Assembly: GCF_002952215.1 (NCBI RefSeq)
Contig: NZ_CP022600.1
Coordinates: 620,001 to 684,000, forward strand
Length of the DNA: 64,000 bases
Origin: Porphyrobacter sp. HT-58-2
Lineage (GTDB): Bacteria > Pseudomonadota > Alphaproteobacteria > Sphingomonadales > Sphingomonadaceae
Direction: 5' to 3'
The position numbers were made by a program, and so were the translations under genes. The notes under the pieces were generated by a model. It saw only the letters and a list, made by a program, of their open reading frames with translations, was not told where the DNA came from and searched no databases. Shown here in pieces: positions 35,470 through 44,267 of the stretch. Numbering within the stretch: the stretch's first letter is position 1; every line of letters starts with the position of its first letter.

Positions 35470-36692
35470 ACCGCGCGCTCGAACACAGCGGCGATCCCTT
35501 GTCCGCCACCAATGCACATGGTTTCAAGGCCATAGCGCACCCCGCGCCGGTGCATTTCATGCGCCATGTCGGCAAGGATTCGCCCGCCCGTCGCGCCGAT
35601 GGGGTGGCCGAGGCTGATGCCCGAGCCGTTGACGTTGAGGATCTCGTGGCGACTGTCGTCGTCCGACCAGCCCCAGCCCTTGAGCACCGCGAGCACCTGC
35701 GGGGCGAAGGCTTCGTTCAGTTCGACAAGGCCGATATCGTCCCACGTGTAACCGCGCCGTTCGAACAGGCGCTCCACCGCCGGAACCGGGCCGATCCCCA
35801 TGCGCGAGGGATCGCAGCCCGCCGCCGCCCAGCCACCGAACCACAGCATCGGAGTGAGGCCGAGTTCCTCCAGCTTGTCCTCCGCGACCACCAGACAGGC
35901 CGCCGCCGCATCGTTCTGCTGGCTGGCATTGCCGGCGGTGACAATGGCTTGCGGATCGCGCTTGATGTCGATGGGGGCAAGCTTGCCAAGCGTCTCCATG
36001 CTGGCATCGGTGCGGTAGCCCTCATCATGAATGAACACCATCGGATCACCGCGCCGCTGCGGGATTTCGACGGGGACGAGTTGTTCGGCGAAGCGGTTTT
36101 CCGCCCATGCCTTGGTCGCATTCTGATGCGATCGGACCGCGAAGGCATCGGCCTCTTCGCGGGTGATGCCGTAATCCTTGGCGAGGTTCTCGGCGGTCTC
36201 GATCATCCCGGTGATCACCCCGAAGCGTTCGACCGGCTGGCTCATCACCCGGCCTCGGCTGAGGCGATCATGCAGCACCATGTCACCCATCCGCACCCCG
36301 CCGCGCGCGGCGAGGGTGTAGTGTTCGACGTTGGACATGGACTCGACGCCGCCCGCAACCACGACGTCGGCCATTCCGGTCTCGACCATCATCGCCGCCG
36401 TCGCCACCGCCTGAACGCCCGATCCGCAGCGCCGGTCGAGCTGGAAGCCGGGCACTTCGATGGGAAGCCCCGCCGCGAGCCACGACCAGTGGCCAATCGC
36501 GGGTGCCTCGCCATTGCCGTAGCCTTGGGAGAACACCACGTCGTCAACCCGCGTCGGATCAATGCCGGAACGCTCCATCAGTGCCTTCAGGATCACCGCG
36601 CCCAATTGGCCCGCGTTGAGGCTCGACAGCCCGCCGAGGAACTTGCCCACCGGGGTGCGCAGGGGGGTGCAGATGGCGGCGCGTCTGGTCAT
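35466..36692 (-). CDS. acetyl-CoA acetyltransferase (thiolase)
   Basis: The 408-aa thiolase has the nucleophilic Cys89 in DRRCGSGVQA, the His in GHPIGATG and the second Cys in CIGGGQG. It starts MTRRAAICTPLRTPVGKF. It may act degradatively, releasing acetyl-CoA or propionyl-CoA in the acyl-CoA pathway of this operon, or synthetically toward acetoacetyl-CoA. It is coupled to the hydratase (ATGA) and separated from the upstream CoA-transferase gene by 92 bp holding an inverted repeat. Confidence 0.93.
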   Translation of the reverse strand: MTRRAAICTPLRTPVGKFLGGLSSLNAGQLGAVILKALMERSGIDPTRVDDVVFSQGYGNGEAPAIGHWSWLAAGLPIEVPGFQLDRRCGSGVQAVATAAMMVETGMADVVVAGGVESMSNVEHYTLAARGGVRMGDMVLHDRLSRGRVMSQPVERFGVITGMIETAENLAKDYGITREEADAFAVRSHQNATKAWAENRFAEQLVPVEIPQRRGDPMVFIHDEGYRTDASMETLGKLAPIDIKRDPQAIVTAGNASQQNDAAAACLVVAEDKLEELGLTPMLWFGGWAAAGCDPSRMGIGPVPAVERLFERRGYTWDDIGLVELNEAFAPQVLAVLKGWGWSDDDSRHEILNVNGSGISLGHPIGATGGRILADMAHEMHRRGVRYGLETMCIGGGQGIAAVFERAV

Positions 36693-36713
36693 TCTTCAGT
36701 CCTTACAAACGTC

Positions 36714-36775
36714 CGTTCGCCTCGAGCGAAGTCGAGAGGCCGGGCGAGGTGTCTCGACTTCGCTCGACACGAACG
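36714..36775. repeat. inverted repeat inside the acyl-CoA operon
   Basis: The left arm CGTTCGCCTCGAGCGAAGTC continues to GAGA at 36737; the right arm TCTCGACTTCGCTCG, then ACACGAACG, ends at 36775. The arms pair over about 22 bp with a 14-bp loop. The motif CGAGCGAAGTCGAGA is a common dispersed repeat in high-GC proteobacteria. It sits between the CoA-transferase stop and the thiolase start. Confidence 0.7.
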
Positions 36776-36784
36776 GGTGTGGTG

Positions 36785-38008
36785 TCACTTGTCGCTCAAA
36801 GCCACAGTCCCCGCATCGACCAGCTTGCCGATCGCGCCCGAGGAGAGGCCGAGCTTGTCTGCCAGAACTTCTTCGGAATGTTCGCCAAGGTAAGGCGCGG
36901 GGCGCGGATCGCCGACCTCGCGGCCTGCGAAATTCGCGAAGCTGCGGGTGGCGGGATAGGCGAAGCCCGAGGGGTTGGCGGGCGAGGGGCCGAATAGCGG
37001 GTTGCCCGCGACCAGCACCGGATCATGGGCTGCTTCGTAAGCCGTGCGGTAGCGCTCGAAGGTGCAGGTCTCGGCGGCCATGCGCGCTTCGAGCGTGGCG
37101 TAATCCATCCCGTCCGCCGCGCTCTGGAACAGGTCGAACAGCGCGGCGCGGTGCTGGAAGCGCGGGGTGTCGCCGTCGGCAAAGCGGACGCCGTGCTCGG
37201 CCTCCAAAGCGGCGATGCCTGTCTCGACCCCGAAGGCCTTGACGAGGCCGCTCCACTGCTTGGGCGTGAGGGCGGCGACCATGAACCTGACGCCGTCCCG
37301 GCTGCGGAAATCGCGTCCGAACGCACCCCAGATCGCATTGCCGAGCCGTTCGCGGTCGCCGCCGCGATAGAGCACTTCGGCCATCAGACCCGCGTTGGCC
37401 ATGGTGCCAATGGCGACATCCCCCAGCGGCAGGCGCACCTCGCTGCCCTCGCCGGTCTTGTCGCGGTGGCGCAGCGCGGCGAGCATGGCGAAGGCGCCAT
37501 AGGCCCCGGTGATGAAATCCCACGCCGGGAGCACCTGGTTGACAGGGGGCGCGGTCGCCGGGTCCCAGTCCTCGGGGCCGCACATAAGCGGGTATCCGGC
37601 GGCGGCGTTGACCGTGAAGTCCATCGCCTGCCGCCCGTCATGCCAGCCCATGATGCGCAGGGAGATCATGTCCGCGCGCTTCGCCTGCATGGCGGCATGG
37701 GAGAGAAAGCTCTGCTCCGGCAGGTTGGTGATGCACTGGCCGACCTTGGCCGCCAGCTCGACCAGCAGCTCGCGCCCCTCGCCCGATTGCAGATCGAGCG
37801 CGACCGATTTCTTGGTGCGGTTCAAGTTCTCCCAGCTCAGCGAGCGCCCCTCGCGGGTCAGCATGTAGCGGTTGTAATCGAGCCCGCCGGCCTTGTGATC
37901 GACGCGGATCACCTCCGCACCCATCTGCGCGCAGTACAGCCCGGCGGTGGGCGAAGCGACGAAGCTGGAGACCTCGATGATGCTCAGGTCATTGAGAAGG
38001 TTATACAT
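36785..38008 (-). CDS. class III CoA-transferase (CaiB/BaiF family)
   Basis: The 407-aa family III CoA-transferase starts at ATG 38008 (MYNLLNDLSIIEVSSFVASP), overlapping the acyl-CoA dehydrogenase stop by 8 nt. The likely catalytic Asp164 lies in VLPAWDFITGAYGAFAML; ANRTKKS-type DLQSGEGRELL and GAEVIRVD segments are typical. It probably transfers CoA from succinyl-CoA or another donor onto a carboxylate that then enters the pathway. A longer upstream frame lies wholly within the dehydrogenase gene and is rejected. Confidence 0.9.
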   Translation of the reverse strand: MYNLLNDLSIIEVSSFVASPTAGLYCAQMGAEVIRVDHKAGGLDYNRYMLTREGRSLSWENLNRTKKSVALDLQSGEGRELLVELAAKVGQCITNLPEQSFLSHAAMQAKRADMISLRIMGWHDGRQAMDFTVNAAAGYPLMCGPEDWDPATAPPVNQVLPAWDFITGAYGAFAMLAALRHRDKTGEGSEVRLPLGDVAIGTMANAGLMAEVLYRGGDRERLGNAIWGAFGRDFRSRDGVRFMVAALTPKQWSGLVKAFGVETGIAALEAEHGVRFADGDTPRFQHRAALFDLFQSAADGMDYATLEARMAAETCTFERYRTAYEAAHDPVLVAGNPLFGPSPANPSGFAYPATRSFANFAGREVGDPRPAPYLGEHSEEVLADKLGLSSGAIGKLVDAGTVALSDK

Positions 38009-39203
38009 TCTCTTTCCACTCGCGCAGCATATGCTTGGCGATCTGGAGTTGCAGGATCTGGGTGGTGCCTTCGTAGATGCGGTAGATGCGGGCATCGCGG
38101 AAAAAGCGTTCGGCGTCGTATTCGGCGAGGTAGCCCGCGCCGCCATAGATCTGCACCACGCGGTCGACCACGCGGCCGCACATTTCCGAGGCGAAGACCT
38201 TGAAGGCGGCGGCCTTCACAAGGATGTTCTCGCCCCGGTCGGCGCGGGCGGTGACATCCTTCATCATCGCCTCGGCGGCGTAGATCTCGATCTCGCTGTC
38301 GGCGAGCATCTGCTGGATCAGCTGGAAATTGGCGATGGGCTCGCCAAAGGCCTTGCGTTCATTGGCATAACGCAGCGCCGAATCCAGCGCGCGGCGGGCA
38401 TAGCCGGTCGCCGCCGCGCCCACGCTGATGCGGCCATTATCGAGGCTCTTCATCGCAAAGACGAAGCCCTTGCCGGTCTCCCCGCCGAGCAAGGCGTCAC
38501 CCGGCACGCGCACATCATCGAGCATGATGTCGCAGATGTGCGAGCCGCTCTGGCCCATCTTCTTGTCCGGGCTGCCGCGCGAGATGCCGGGGCTGTCCAT
38601 CGGCACGAGAAACGCGCTGACGTGGGCGTTCTTGGGCAGCGCCTCCTTGCTGGTGCGCGCCATGATCAGGGCGACATCGGCGTAAGGCGCGTTGGTGATG
38701 TAACGCTTGGTGCCGTTGAGGATCCAGCCATTGCCATCCGGGTCGGGGACAGCGGTGGTCGCCATGGCGGCGCTATCGCTGCCCGATCCCGGTTCGGTGA
38801 GGCCAAAGCAGGCGATCCGCCCCTCAGCGATCTTCGGATACCATTCGGCCTTCTGGGCTTCGGTCGCGCCGTTCTTCAGCGCACTCGCAAACATGCCCAC
38901 GTTGATCGAGAAGATCGAGCGGTAGGCGGGCGCGGCATAGGCCATGATGTTCACCACGCGCGCATATTGGGTCATGTTCAGCCCCGCGCCGCCATATTCC
39001 TCCGGCACCGAAAGGCCGAACAGGCCCATTTCGCGCATTTCATTGAGGATGTCCTCCGGCACGCGGTCTTCGGCGATCACCTGCGGTTCGGCGGGAATCA
39101 GGCGCTCGCGGACGAACCGCTGGAGCTGTTCGGCGAACTGTTCGAAAGTGTCCTCGTCCATCCCCGCGTTGGAGGGGGCGGCAAGATTGGCAGGGGCATT
39201 CAT
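38001..39203 (-). CDS. acyl-CoA dehydrogenase
   Basis: The 400-aa FAD-dependent enzyme introduces the alpha-beta double bond. Signatures are CFGLTEPGSGSD for substrate/FAD contact, KRYITNAPYADVALIMARTS, and the C-terminal YGGAGYLAEYDAERFFRDAR. The predicted catalytic Glu378 is in IYRIYEGTTQIL, the short-chain-type position. It is the first gene of the four-gene operon on the minus strand. Confidence 0.93.
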   Translation of the reverse strand: MNAPANLAAPSNAGMDEDTFEQFAEQLQRFVRERLIPAEPQVIAEDRVPEDILNEMREMGLFGLSVPEEYGGAGLNMTQYARVVNIMAYAAPAYRSIFSINVGMFASALKNGATEAQKAEWYPKIAEGRIACFGLTEPGSGSDSAAMATTAVPDPDGNGWILNGTKRYITNAPYADVALIMARTSKEALPKNAHVSAFLVPMDSPGISRGSPDKKMGQSGSHICDIMLDDVRVPGDALLGGETGKGFVFAMKSLDNGRISVGAAATGYARRALDSALRYANERKAFGEPIANFQLIQQMLADSEIEIYAAEAMMKDVTARADRGENILVKAAAFKVFASEMCGRVVDRVVQIYGGAGYLAEYDAERFFRDARIYRIYEGTTQILQLQIAKHMLREWKENV

Positions 39204-39245
39204 GGTGGCAATCGTCCTTGCAGGGGAGCGTGCTGGCCGGAGCGC

Positions 39246-39503
39246 CTAGCGCGCGGCGTCTTTGTCGTCGCCTGTCATTTCGGCGGGCGCAGCAGCGGGG
39301 CTGGCTTCGGGCGGAAGCGCCTCGGGGGGAAGCCGGCGTTCATCAAGCATGGCCGCGGCTTCTTCCAGCGCCTCCGCCTCGCCGGGGCTGACCCCGCCGG
39401 GCGCGCCCGCCCCCTCGTCTCCGCACGCCGCAAGGGCGAGTGACAGGGCAAAAGCCAGAACCGGGGCCAGTGCAGGGGGGCGCGCAATCGGCGGGCGCTT
39501 CAT
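39246..39503 (-). CDS. small Ala/Pro/Glu-rich lipoprotein
   Basis: This 85-aa predicted lipoprotein has a hydrophobic leader and lipobox ALAAC (Cys27), then a short low-complexity mature part rich in Ala, Glu and Pro (EAEALEEAAAMLDERRLPPE). I know no family. It lies 8 bp downstream of another small lipoprotein gene, so the two are probably co-transcribed. Confidence 0.6.
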   Translation of the reverse strand: MKRPPIARPPALAPVLAFALSLALAACGDEGAGAPGGVSPGEAEALEEAAAMLDERRLPPEALPPEASPAAAPAEMTGDDKDAAR

Positions 39504-39511
39504 GGCCGAGG

Positions 39512-39790
39512 TTACTCGGCAGCGGCTTCGGCAGCAGCTGCGGCTTCGGCCGCGACCGTGGCGGCGGCATCGCCGGCCTCGGTGGCCGTCGCGGCTTCGG
39601 TTTCGGCCGCGTCGGTGGCGCTCGCTGAAGGATCGGCGACCGGCTCATCGGTGATCGCGGACAGCGCCTCGTCCGCCGGCATTTCCACGGTATCGGCGCT
39701 GGCTTCGGTCGAAGCATCGTCGGCACTGCCGCAGGCAGCCAGCGACAGCGTGGCGGCGGACAGAGCGGCAAGGGTCGCAAGTTTGCGCAT
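39512..39790 (-). CDS. small Ala/Thr/Asp-rich lipoprotein
   Basis: Starting at ATG 39790, preceded by GAGGAG, this 92-aa product has leader MRKLATLAALSAATLSLAAC with lipobox Cys20. The mature chain is low-complexity and acidic, ending in an alanine-rich tract (VAAEAAAAAEAAAE). The upstream frame extension to 39838 is less likely. No function is apparent; an envelope spacer or anchor role is only a guess. Confidence 0.65.
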   Translation of the reverse strand: MRKLATLAALSAATLSLAACGSADDASTEASADTVEMPADEALSAITDEPVADPSASATDAAETEAATATEAGDAAATVAAEAAAAAEAAAE

Positions 39791-39900
39791 CGGGGTTCTC
39801 CTCTCGTCGATGACTCTATGGCGAGGGGGTTTAGCCAAGGCTTGGGGGATACGCCAAGCGGCAAATGGAGCTTTAACCTTTGCCTGATAGGCTCCCGGCC

Positions 39901-40854
39901 ATGGCCCGCAAACCCTCCTTCGCGCTCAACGCACTCGCTGCTGCCGTGATGCTGCCTGCCGCCGTCCTGTTGGCGCAGCCTTCGTCCGGTGCGTTCACTG
40001 TGACCGAAAGCGGACGCTCTTATGCCAGCCTTCAGGCGGCGGTCGACGCGGTCGGCAATGCCCGCGCCACCATCCGCATCGCGCCCGGCACCTATCGCCA
40101 ATGCGCGGTGCAGGAACGCGGCGTGATCATCTACGAGGCGGCTGAACCCGGCAGCGTCACGCTGGAAGGCCGCGCCTGCGAGGGCAAGGCGGCGCTGGTG
40201 CTGCGCGGTACCGGGGCGGAGATCCGCGGGCTGACCTTCAGCGGCATCAACGTCGCCGACGGCAACGGCGCGGGCATCCGGCTGGAGAACGGCAGCCTCA
40301 ACATCGCCTATGCCCGCTTCCAGAACAGCCAGCAGGGCATCCTGACAGGCGCCATCGCAGGCAGCCGCATCTATATCACCCGCTCCACCTTCAGCGGGCT
40401 CGGCACCTGCGAGAACGACGCGGGCTGCGCGCATTCGCTCTATATCGGCGATATCGCCTCGCTCACCGTGCGCGAAAGCCGGTTCGAGCGCGGGACGGGG
40501 GGGCACTATCTGAAAGCCCGTGCCGCCGAGGTCACAATTGAGGGCAACAGCTTCGACGACGCCAATGGGCGCGGCACCAATTACATGATCGACCTGCCCG
40601 CCGGATCGCGGGGCCGGATTGCCGACAACTGGTTCGTGCAGGGGCGCGACAAGGAGAACTATTCGGCCTTCATCGCGCTGGGGGCGGAAGACCTGCTCCA
40701 TCCTTCGGCAGGCCTCAGGGTCGAGAACAACGAAGCGCGCTTCGTCCCGGGCCTCAAGCGCAGCAGCGCCTTCCTCGCCGACTGGACGGGCGAGCGGGTG
40801 GTCATGCAGGGCAACCGGTTGGCGGCAGGGATCCCGGAATACGAGGCGCGCTAA
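39901..40854 (+). CDS. exported right-handed parallel beta-helix protein
   Basis: The 317-aa product starts at ATG 39901 with signal peptide MARKPSFALNALAAAVMLPA ending near AVLLAQ. The mature part has the ASLQAAVDAVGNARATIRIAPGTY start typical of pectate-lyase-like beta-helix proteins, then regular coils (GAEIRGLTFSGINVADGNG, SRIYITRSTFSGL, SLTVRESRFERG, AEVTIEGNSFDDA). No catalytic residues are evident, and I do not assign a substrate. It converges with ribA, overlapping by 4 bp. Confidence 0.8.
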   Translation: MARKPSFALNALAAAVMLPAAVLLAQPSSGAFTVTESGRSYASLQAAVDAVGNARATIRIAPGTYRQCAVQERGVIIYEAAEPGSVTLEGRACEGKAALVLRGTGAEIRGLTFSGINVADGNGAGIRLENGSLNIAYARFQNSQQGILTGAIAGSRIYITRSTFSGLGTCENDAGCAHSLYIGDIASLTVRESRFERGTGGHYLKARAAEVTIEGNSFDDANGRGTNYMIDLPAGSRGRIADNWFVQGRDKENYSAFIALGAEDLLHPSAGLRVENNEARFVPGLKRSSAFLADWTGERVVMQGNRLAAGIPEYEAR

Positions 40855-41882
40855 ATCAGCAGATGCCCTGACCGATCCCGCTTGGTCGCCAGATAGCGGG
40901 CATTGTGCGGGTTGTCGGGGAGCTGGTGGGGCACCCGCTCGCTCACCGTGATGCCTGCCGCTTGCAGCGCGGCGACCTTGGCCGGGTTGTTCGTCAGCAG
41001 GCGGATATCGCGCGCGCCCAGCAATTCCAGCATCCGCGCAGCGACCGGAAAATCGCGCGCTTCATCCGGCAGGCCGAGGCGCTGGTTGGCCTCGACCGTA
41101 TCGAACCCCTGATCCTGCAAGCGATAGGCGCGCAGCTTGTTGACGAGGCCGATCCCGCGCCCCTCCTGCCGCATGTAGAGCAGCACGCCCCAGCCGGAGT
41201 CCCCGTTTCGCGCCTCGTGGGCCATGGCGTGGAGCGCGGCATCGAGTTGCGGGCCGCAATCACATTTGAGGCTGCCGAGGATGTCGCCCGTCAGGCATTC
41301 CGAATGGAGCCGCACTAGCGGCTGGCGGTCGCCCGATTGCTTGCCGATGATGAGCGCGACATGCTCGCGCAGGTCTGCCGCCGAGCGGAAGGCGACGATC
41401 TCGGCGTCCTCACAGGCGCTGACGGGCAGGCGTGCGCGGGTGACGATCCGCAAGTTCCCCGCGTCAGCATAGGCGGCCAGATCGGACGCGGCGACCGACA
41501 CCGCCTCGCCCGCGTCCACCGGATCGACGAGGAAGGCAGGCAAAATCCCCGCAATCCGCGCCAGCTCCAGCGCGGCAGCGGCCGTCTCGGCCCAGTCGAG
41601 CGTCACCGCCTTGAACGGGCCTTTCAGCGGGTTGCCGAGGTCGAGCGCCGGGTCGGCGATGGGGAGGGCATCGCGCAGGGTGAAATCCTCGCCCCCGGCG
41701 ATCAGCACTGGTGCGTGGGGGACAGCCGCCTCGCGCTGGTTGGCGAGTTTCAGGGTGGCGGCGCGCGCGGCGGAGATCAGCATCCTTGGGGCGGATGCGC
41801 CCTGCGCAATGGCAGTCTCCACTGGCAGCAGCACCCGGCCTCCATCAAACGCCAGCGGCCAGCCGTGACGCAGGGCGTCCAC
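40851..41882 (-). CDS. ribA: GTP cyclohydrolase II
   Basis: The C-terminal ~200 residues are GTP cyclohydrolase II, the first step of riboflavin synthesis: zinc cysteines in HSECLTGDILGSLKCDCGPQ, catalytic YMRQEGRGIGL, and LLTNNPAKVAAL. The N-terminal ~140 residues are a variable extension found in Sphingomonadales RibA that lacks the DHBP-synthase active site. No ATG lies near the start. I use GTG 41882 (continuing DALRHGWPLAFDGGR), but CTG 41921 overlaps the xth stop as CTGA and an extension is possible. It is downstream of xth on the same strand. Confidence 0.85.
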   Translation of the reverse strand: MDALRHGWPLAFDGGRVLLPVETAIAQGASAPRMLISAARAATLKLANQREAAVPHAPVLIAGGEDFTLRDALPIADPALDLGNPLKGPFKAVTLDWAETAAAALELARIAGILPAFLVDPVDAGEAVSVAASDLAAYADAGNLRIVTRARLPVSACEDAEIVAFRSAADLREHVALIIGKQSGDRQPLVRLHSECLTGDILGSLKCDCGPQLDAALHAMAHEARNGDSGWGVLLYMRQEGRGIGLVNKLRAYRLQDQGFDTVEANQRLGLPDEARDFPVAARMLELLGARDIRLLTNNPAKVAALQAAGITVSERVPHQLPDNPHNARYLATKRDRSGHLLI

Positions 41883-41917
41883 GGCCTGCGCGGCGCGGCG
41901 GGAAGGCGAGGGCGAAC

Positions 41918-42706
41918 TCAGAGATCGAACTCCGTGATCAAAGGCACGTGATCCGACGGCTGCTCCCACGCGCGGGCCTCCTCCAGCACGCGGTGCGCGC
42001 GCGATTGCTTGGCCAGATCGGGCGAGGCCCACATGTGATCGAGGCGGCGGCCCTTGTCGTTCTCCTGCCAGCCGGGATTGCGATAGCTCCACCACGAGTA
42101 ATAGCGTGCCGGCGCCGGGATATGCTGGCGGCCGAGATCAACCCAGCCGTGCGCGTCCTGAAAGCGGCCCAGCGTCTCGACCTCTACGGGCGTGTGGCTG
42201 ACGACCTTGAGGAGCTGCTTGTGGCTCCACACATCGCTTTCCAGCGGGGCGATGTTGAAATCACCCACGATCAGCGTGGGGCGGTCGAGCTTGTCCGCCC
42301 ACGCCGTCATCCGCCCCAGAAAATCGAGCTTCTGGCCGAACTTGGGGTTCACCTCGCGGTCCGCCACATCGCCGCCGGCGGGGACATAGACGTTCTCGAC
42401 CAGCAGATCGCGGCCCAACACCTCGACCCCGATATGCCGCGCCTCGCCATTGGCCTGCCAATCGTGGCGGGTGACCTCGCGGATCGGGACGCGGCTGACC
42501 GTGGCGACGCCGTGATAGCCTTTCTGCCCGCTCACCGCCTGATGGGTGTAGCCCAAGGCTGCCAGCGCCTCAGAGGGGAACAGGTGGCTCTCGCACTTGA
42601 TCTCCTGCAGGCACAGGATGTCGGGCGCGGCCTCGGTGAGCAGCTTTTCGATCAGCCCCACGCGCAGGCGGGCCGAGTTGATGTTCCAGGTGGCGACAGA
42701 CAGCAT
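41918..42706 (-). CDS. xth: exodeoxyribonuclease III
   Basis: The 262-aa AP endonuclease/3'-5' exonuclease starts at ATG 42706 (MLSVATWNINSARLR). Catalytic motifs are LQEIK with the metal-binding Glu, NVYVPAGG, VGDFNIAP, RLDHMWAS and the C-terminal SDHVPL with Asp-His. The upstream in-frame extension to 42778 is unsupported. It precedes ribA by 35 bp. Confidence 0.94.
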   Translation of the reverse strand: MLSVATWNINSARLRVGLIEKLLTEAAPDILCLQEIKCESHLFPSEALAALGYTHQAVSGQKGYHGVATVSRVPIREVTRHDWQANGEARHIGVEVLGRDLLVENVYVPAGGDVADREVNPKFGQKLDFLGRMTAWADKLDRPTLIVGDFNIAPLESDVWSHKQLLKVVSHTPVEVETLGRFQDAHGWVDLGRQHIPAPARYYSWWSYRNPGWQENDKGRRLDHMWASPDLAKQSRAHRVLEEARAWEQPSDHVPLITEFDL

Positions 42707-42831
42707 GGGGGCGGACTTAAGCGCCATTCCCCATGCCCTCAAGTAGCGAAGCCGGTAGGGCAACAAAGACTCTTTCACTTTATCGACGCATGACGGCGCG
42801 ATAGGGACGATGGATCTAACCGGAGCCTCCC

Positions 42832-44253
42832 ATGACCCGCACCATTGTCGCCGCCCTGCTGCTTTCGAGCGTCGCCATGCCCGCCCTGGCCGAAGACGCG
42901 CCGACAGAACCGCGTGCGAAGAACGTCATCCTGTTCATCGGCGATGGCATGGGCATTTCCACCATCACCGCCGCGCGCATCTATGACGGGCAGAAGCGCG
43001 GCGAGACGGGGGAGGAGAACCAGCTCAGCTTCGAGCGTTTCCCCAATGTCGCCCTGGTGAAGACCTACAATACCAATGCCCAGGTGCCCGATTCGGCCGG
43101 CACCGCCACCGCGATGCATTCGGGGCTGAAGACCCGCATCGGCGTGCTGGGGATCGGGCCGGAAGCGGAAAAAGGGGTGTGCCGCGACGCGCTCGCCCAC
43201 CCGCTACCGCTTCTGGGCGAGGAAGTGAAACAGCGCGGATTGGCGCTTGGTATCGTCACCACCACGCGCATCACGCACGCGACCCCGGCGAGCGTCTATT
43301 CCCGCAGCGCCGACCGCGACTGGGAAAAGGACAATGATATCCCCGAAGAACAGCGCGGCGACGGGTGCAAGGATATTGCGCTCCAGCTGGCCGAGGCCGA
43401 ATTCGATGTGGCGCTCGGCGGGGGGAGCGAGATGTTCTACGGCAGGGACAAGGGCGGAAGGCGCAGCGATGCTGCGGCGGACCTGCCCGCCCAATGGGCG
43501 GCGCGCAGCGGTGGGGTGGTCGTCAGGGACGCCGCCGGGCTCGCCGCCGCGCCGCAGGACAAACCGGTGCTGGGGCTGTTCAACCCCAGTCACCTAGGCT
43601 TCATGGCGGATCGCAAGCCGGATTCTTCCGAACCGACTCTGACTGACATGACCGCGCAGGCCATCGCGCGACTCAAAACCGATCCCGATGGCTTCTACCT
43701 GATGGTCGAGGGCGGGCGGATCGACCATGCGCACCATGCCGGCCAAGCCGGCTATGCGCTGGAGGAGGCCGTCGAATTCGCCCGTGCAGTGCAGTGGGCG
43801 GTCGAGAACACCGATCCGTCCGAGACGCTGATCATGGTCACCGCCGATCACAGCCATGTCTTCACCATCGCGGGCTATCCGCAGCGCGGGAACGACATTC
43901 TTGGGCTGGTGGTGCCGCCCAAGGGCAATGGTGAGGATGGCGGCGATGGGGTTTCACCTCTGCTGGCGGCGGACGGGAAGCCCTATACCACGCTCGGCTA
44001 TGCCAACGGGCCGGGCGGGCTGTTGGTCAAGGCGCATGACGATGATGATGACGATCACGATCATGGCCGCCCGATGCCGCAGACCGGGATAAAGGCCCGT
44101 CAGCAGGCGCTGGTGCCGCTCGGCAGTGAGACCCACGGCGGCGAGGATGTCGCTCTGTTCGCCACCGGCCCCGGCGCAGACCGTGCGCGGGGGGTGATCG
44201 AGCAGAACGTGATCTATGCCATCATCCGCAAGGCGCTTGGCTGGGCGGAGTAG
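42832..44253 (+). CDS. alkaline phosphatase (PhoA family)
   Basis: The 473-aa periplasmic phosphatase has signal peptide MTRTIVAALLLSSVAMPALA and the metal site NVILFIGDGMG. The nucleophile is Ser88 in VPDSAGTATAM. MVEGGRIDHAHHAG and VTADHSH supply zinc ligands, with ETHGGEDVALFATGP near the end. An acidic/His insertion (HDDDDDDHDHG, residues 402-412) precedes this last motif and may be an extra metal-binding loop. It would release phosphate from esters; the PstS-like lipoprotein at 57620 is a related function elsewhere in the window. Confidence 0.92.
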   Translation: MTRTIVAALLLSSVAMPALAEDAPTEPRAKNVILFIGDGMGISTITAARIYDGQKRGETGEENQLSFERFPNVALVKTYNTNAQVPDSAGTATAMHSGLKTRIGVLGIGPEAEKGVCRDALAHPLPLLGEEVKQRGLALGIVTTTRITHATPASVYSRSADRDWEKDNDIPEEQRGDGCKDIALQLAEAEFDVALGGGSEMFYGRDKGGRRSDAAADLPAQWAARSGGVVVRDAAGLAAAPQDKPVLGLFNPSHLGFMADRKPDSSEPTLTDMTAQAIARLKTDPDGFYLMVEGGRIDHAHHAGQAGYALEEAVEFARAVQWAVENTDPSETLIMVTADHSHVFTIAGYPQRGNDILGLVVPPKGNGEDGGDGVSPLLAADGKPYTTLGYANGPGGLLVKAHDDDDDDHDHGRPMPQTGIKARQQALVPLGSETHGGEDVALFATGPGADRARGVIEQNVIYAIIRKALGWAE

Positions 44254-44267
44254 GTTTTAACCAGACC

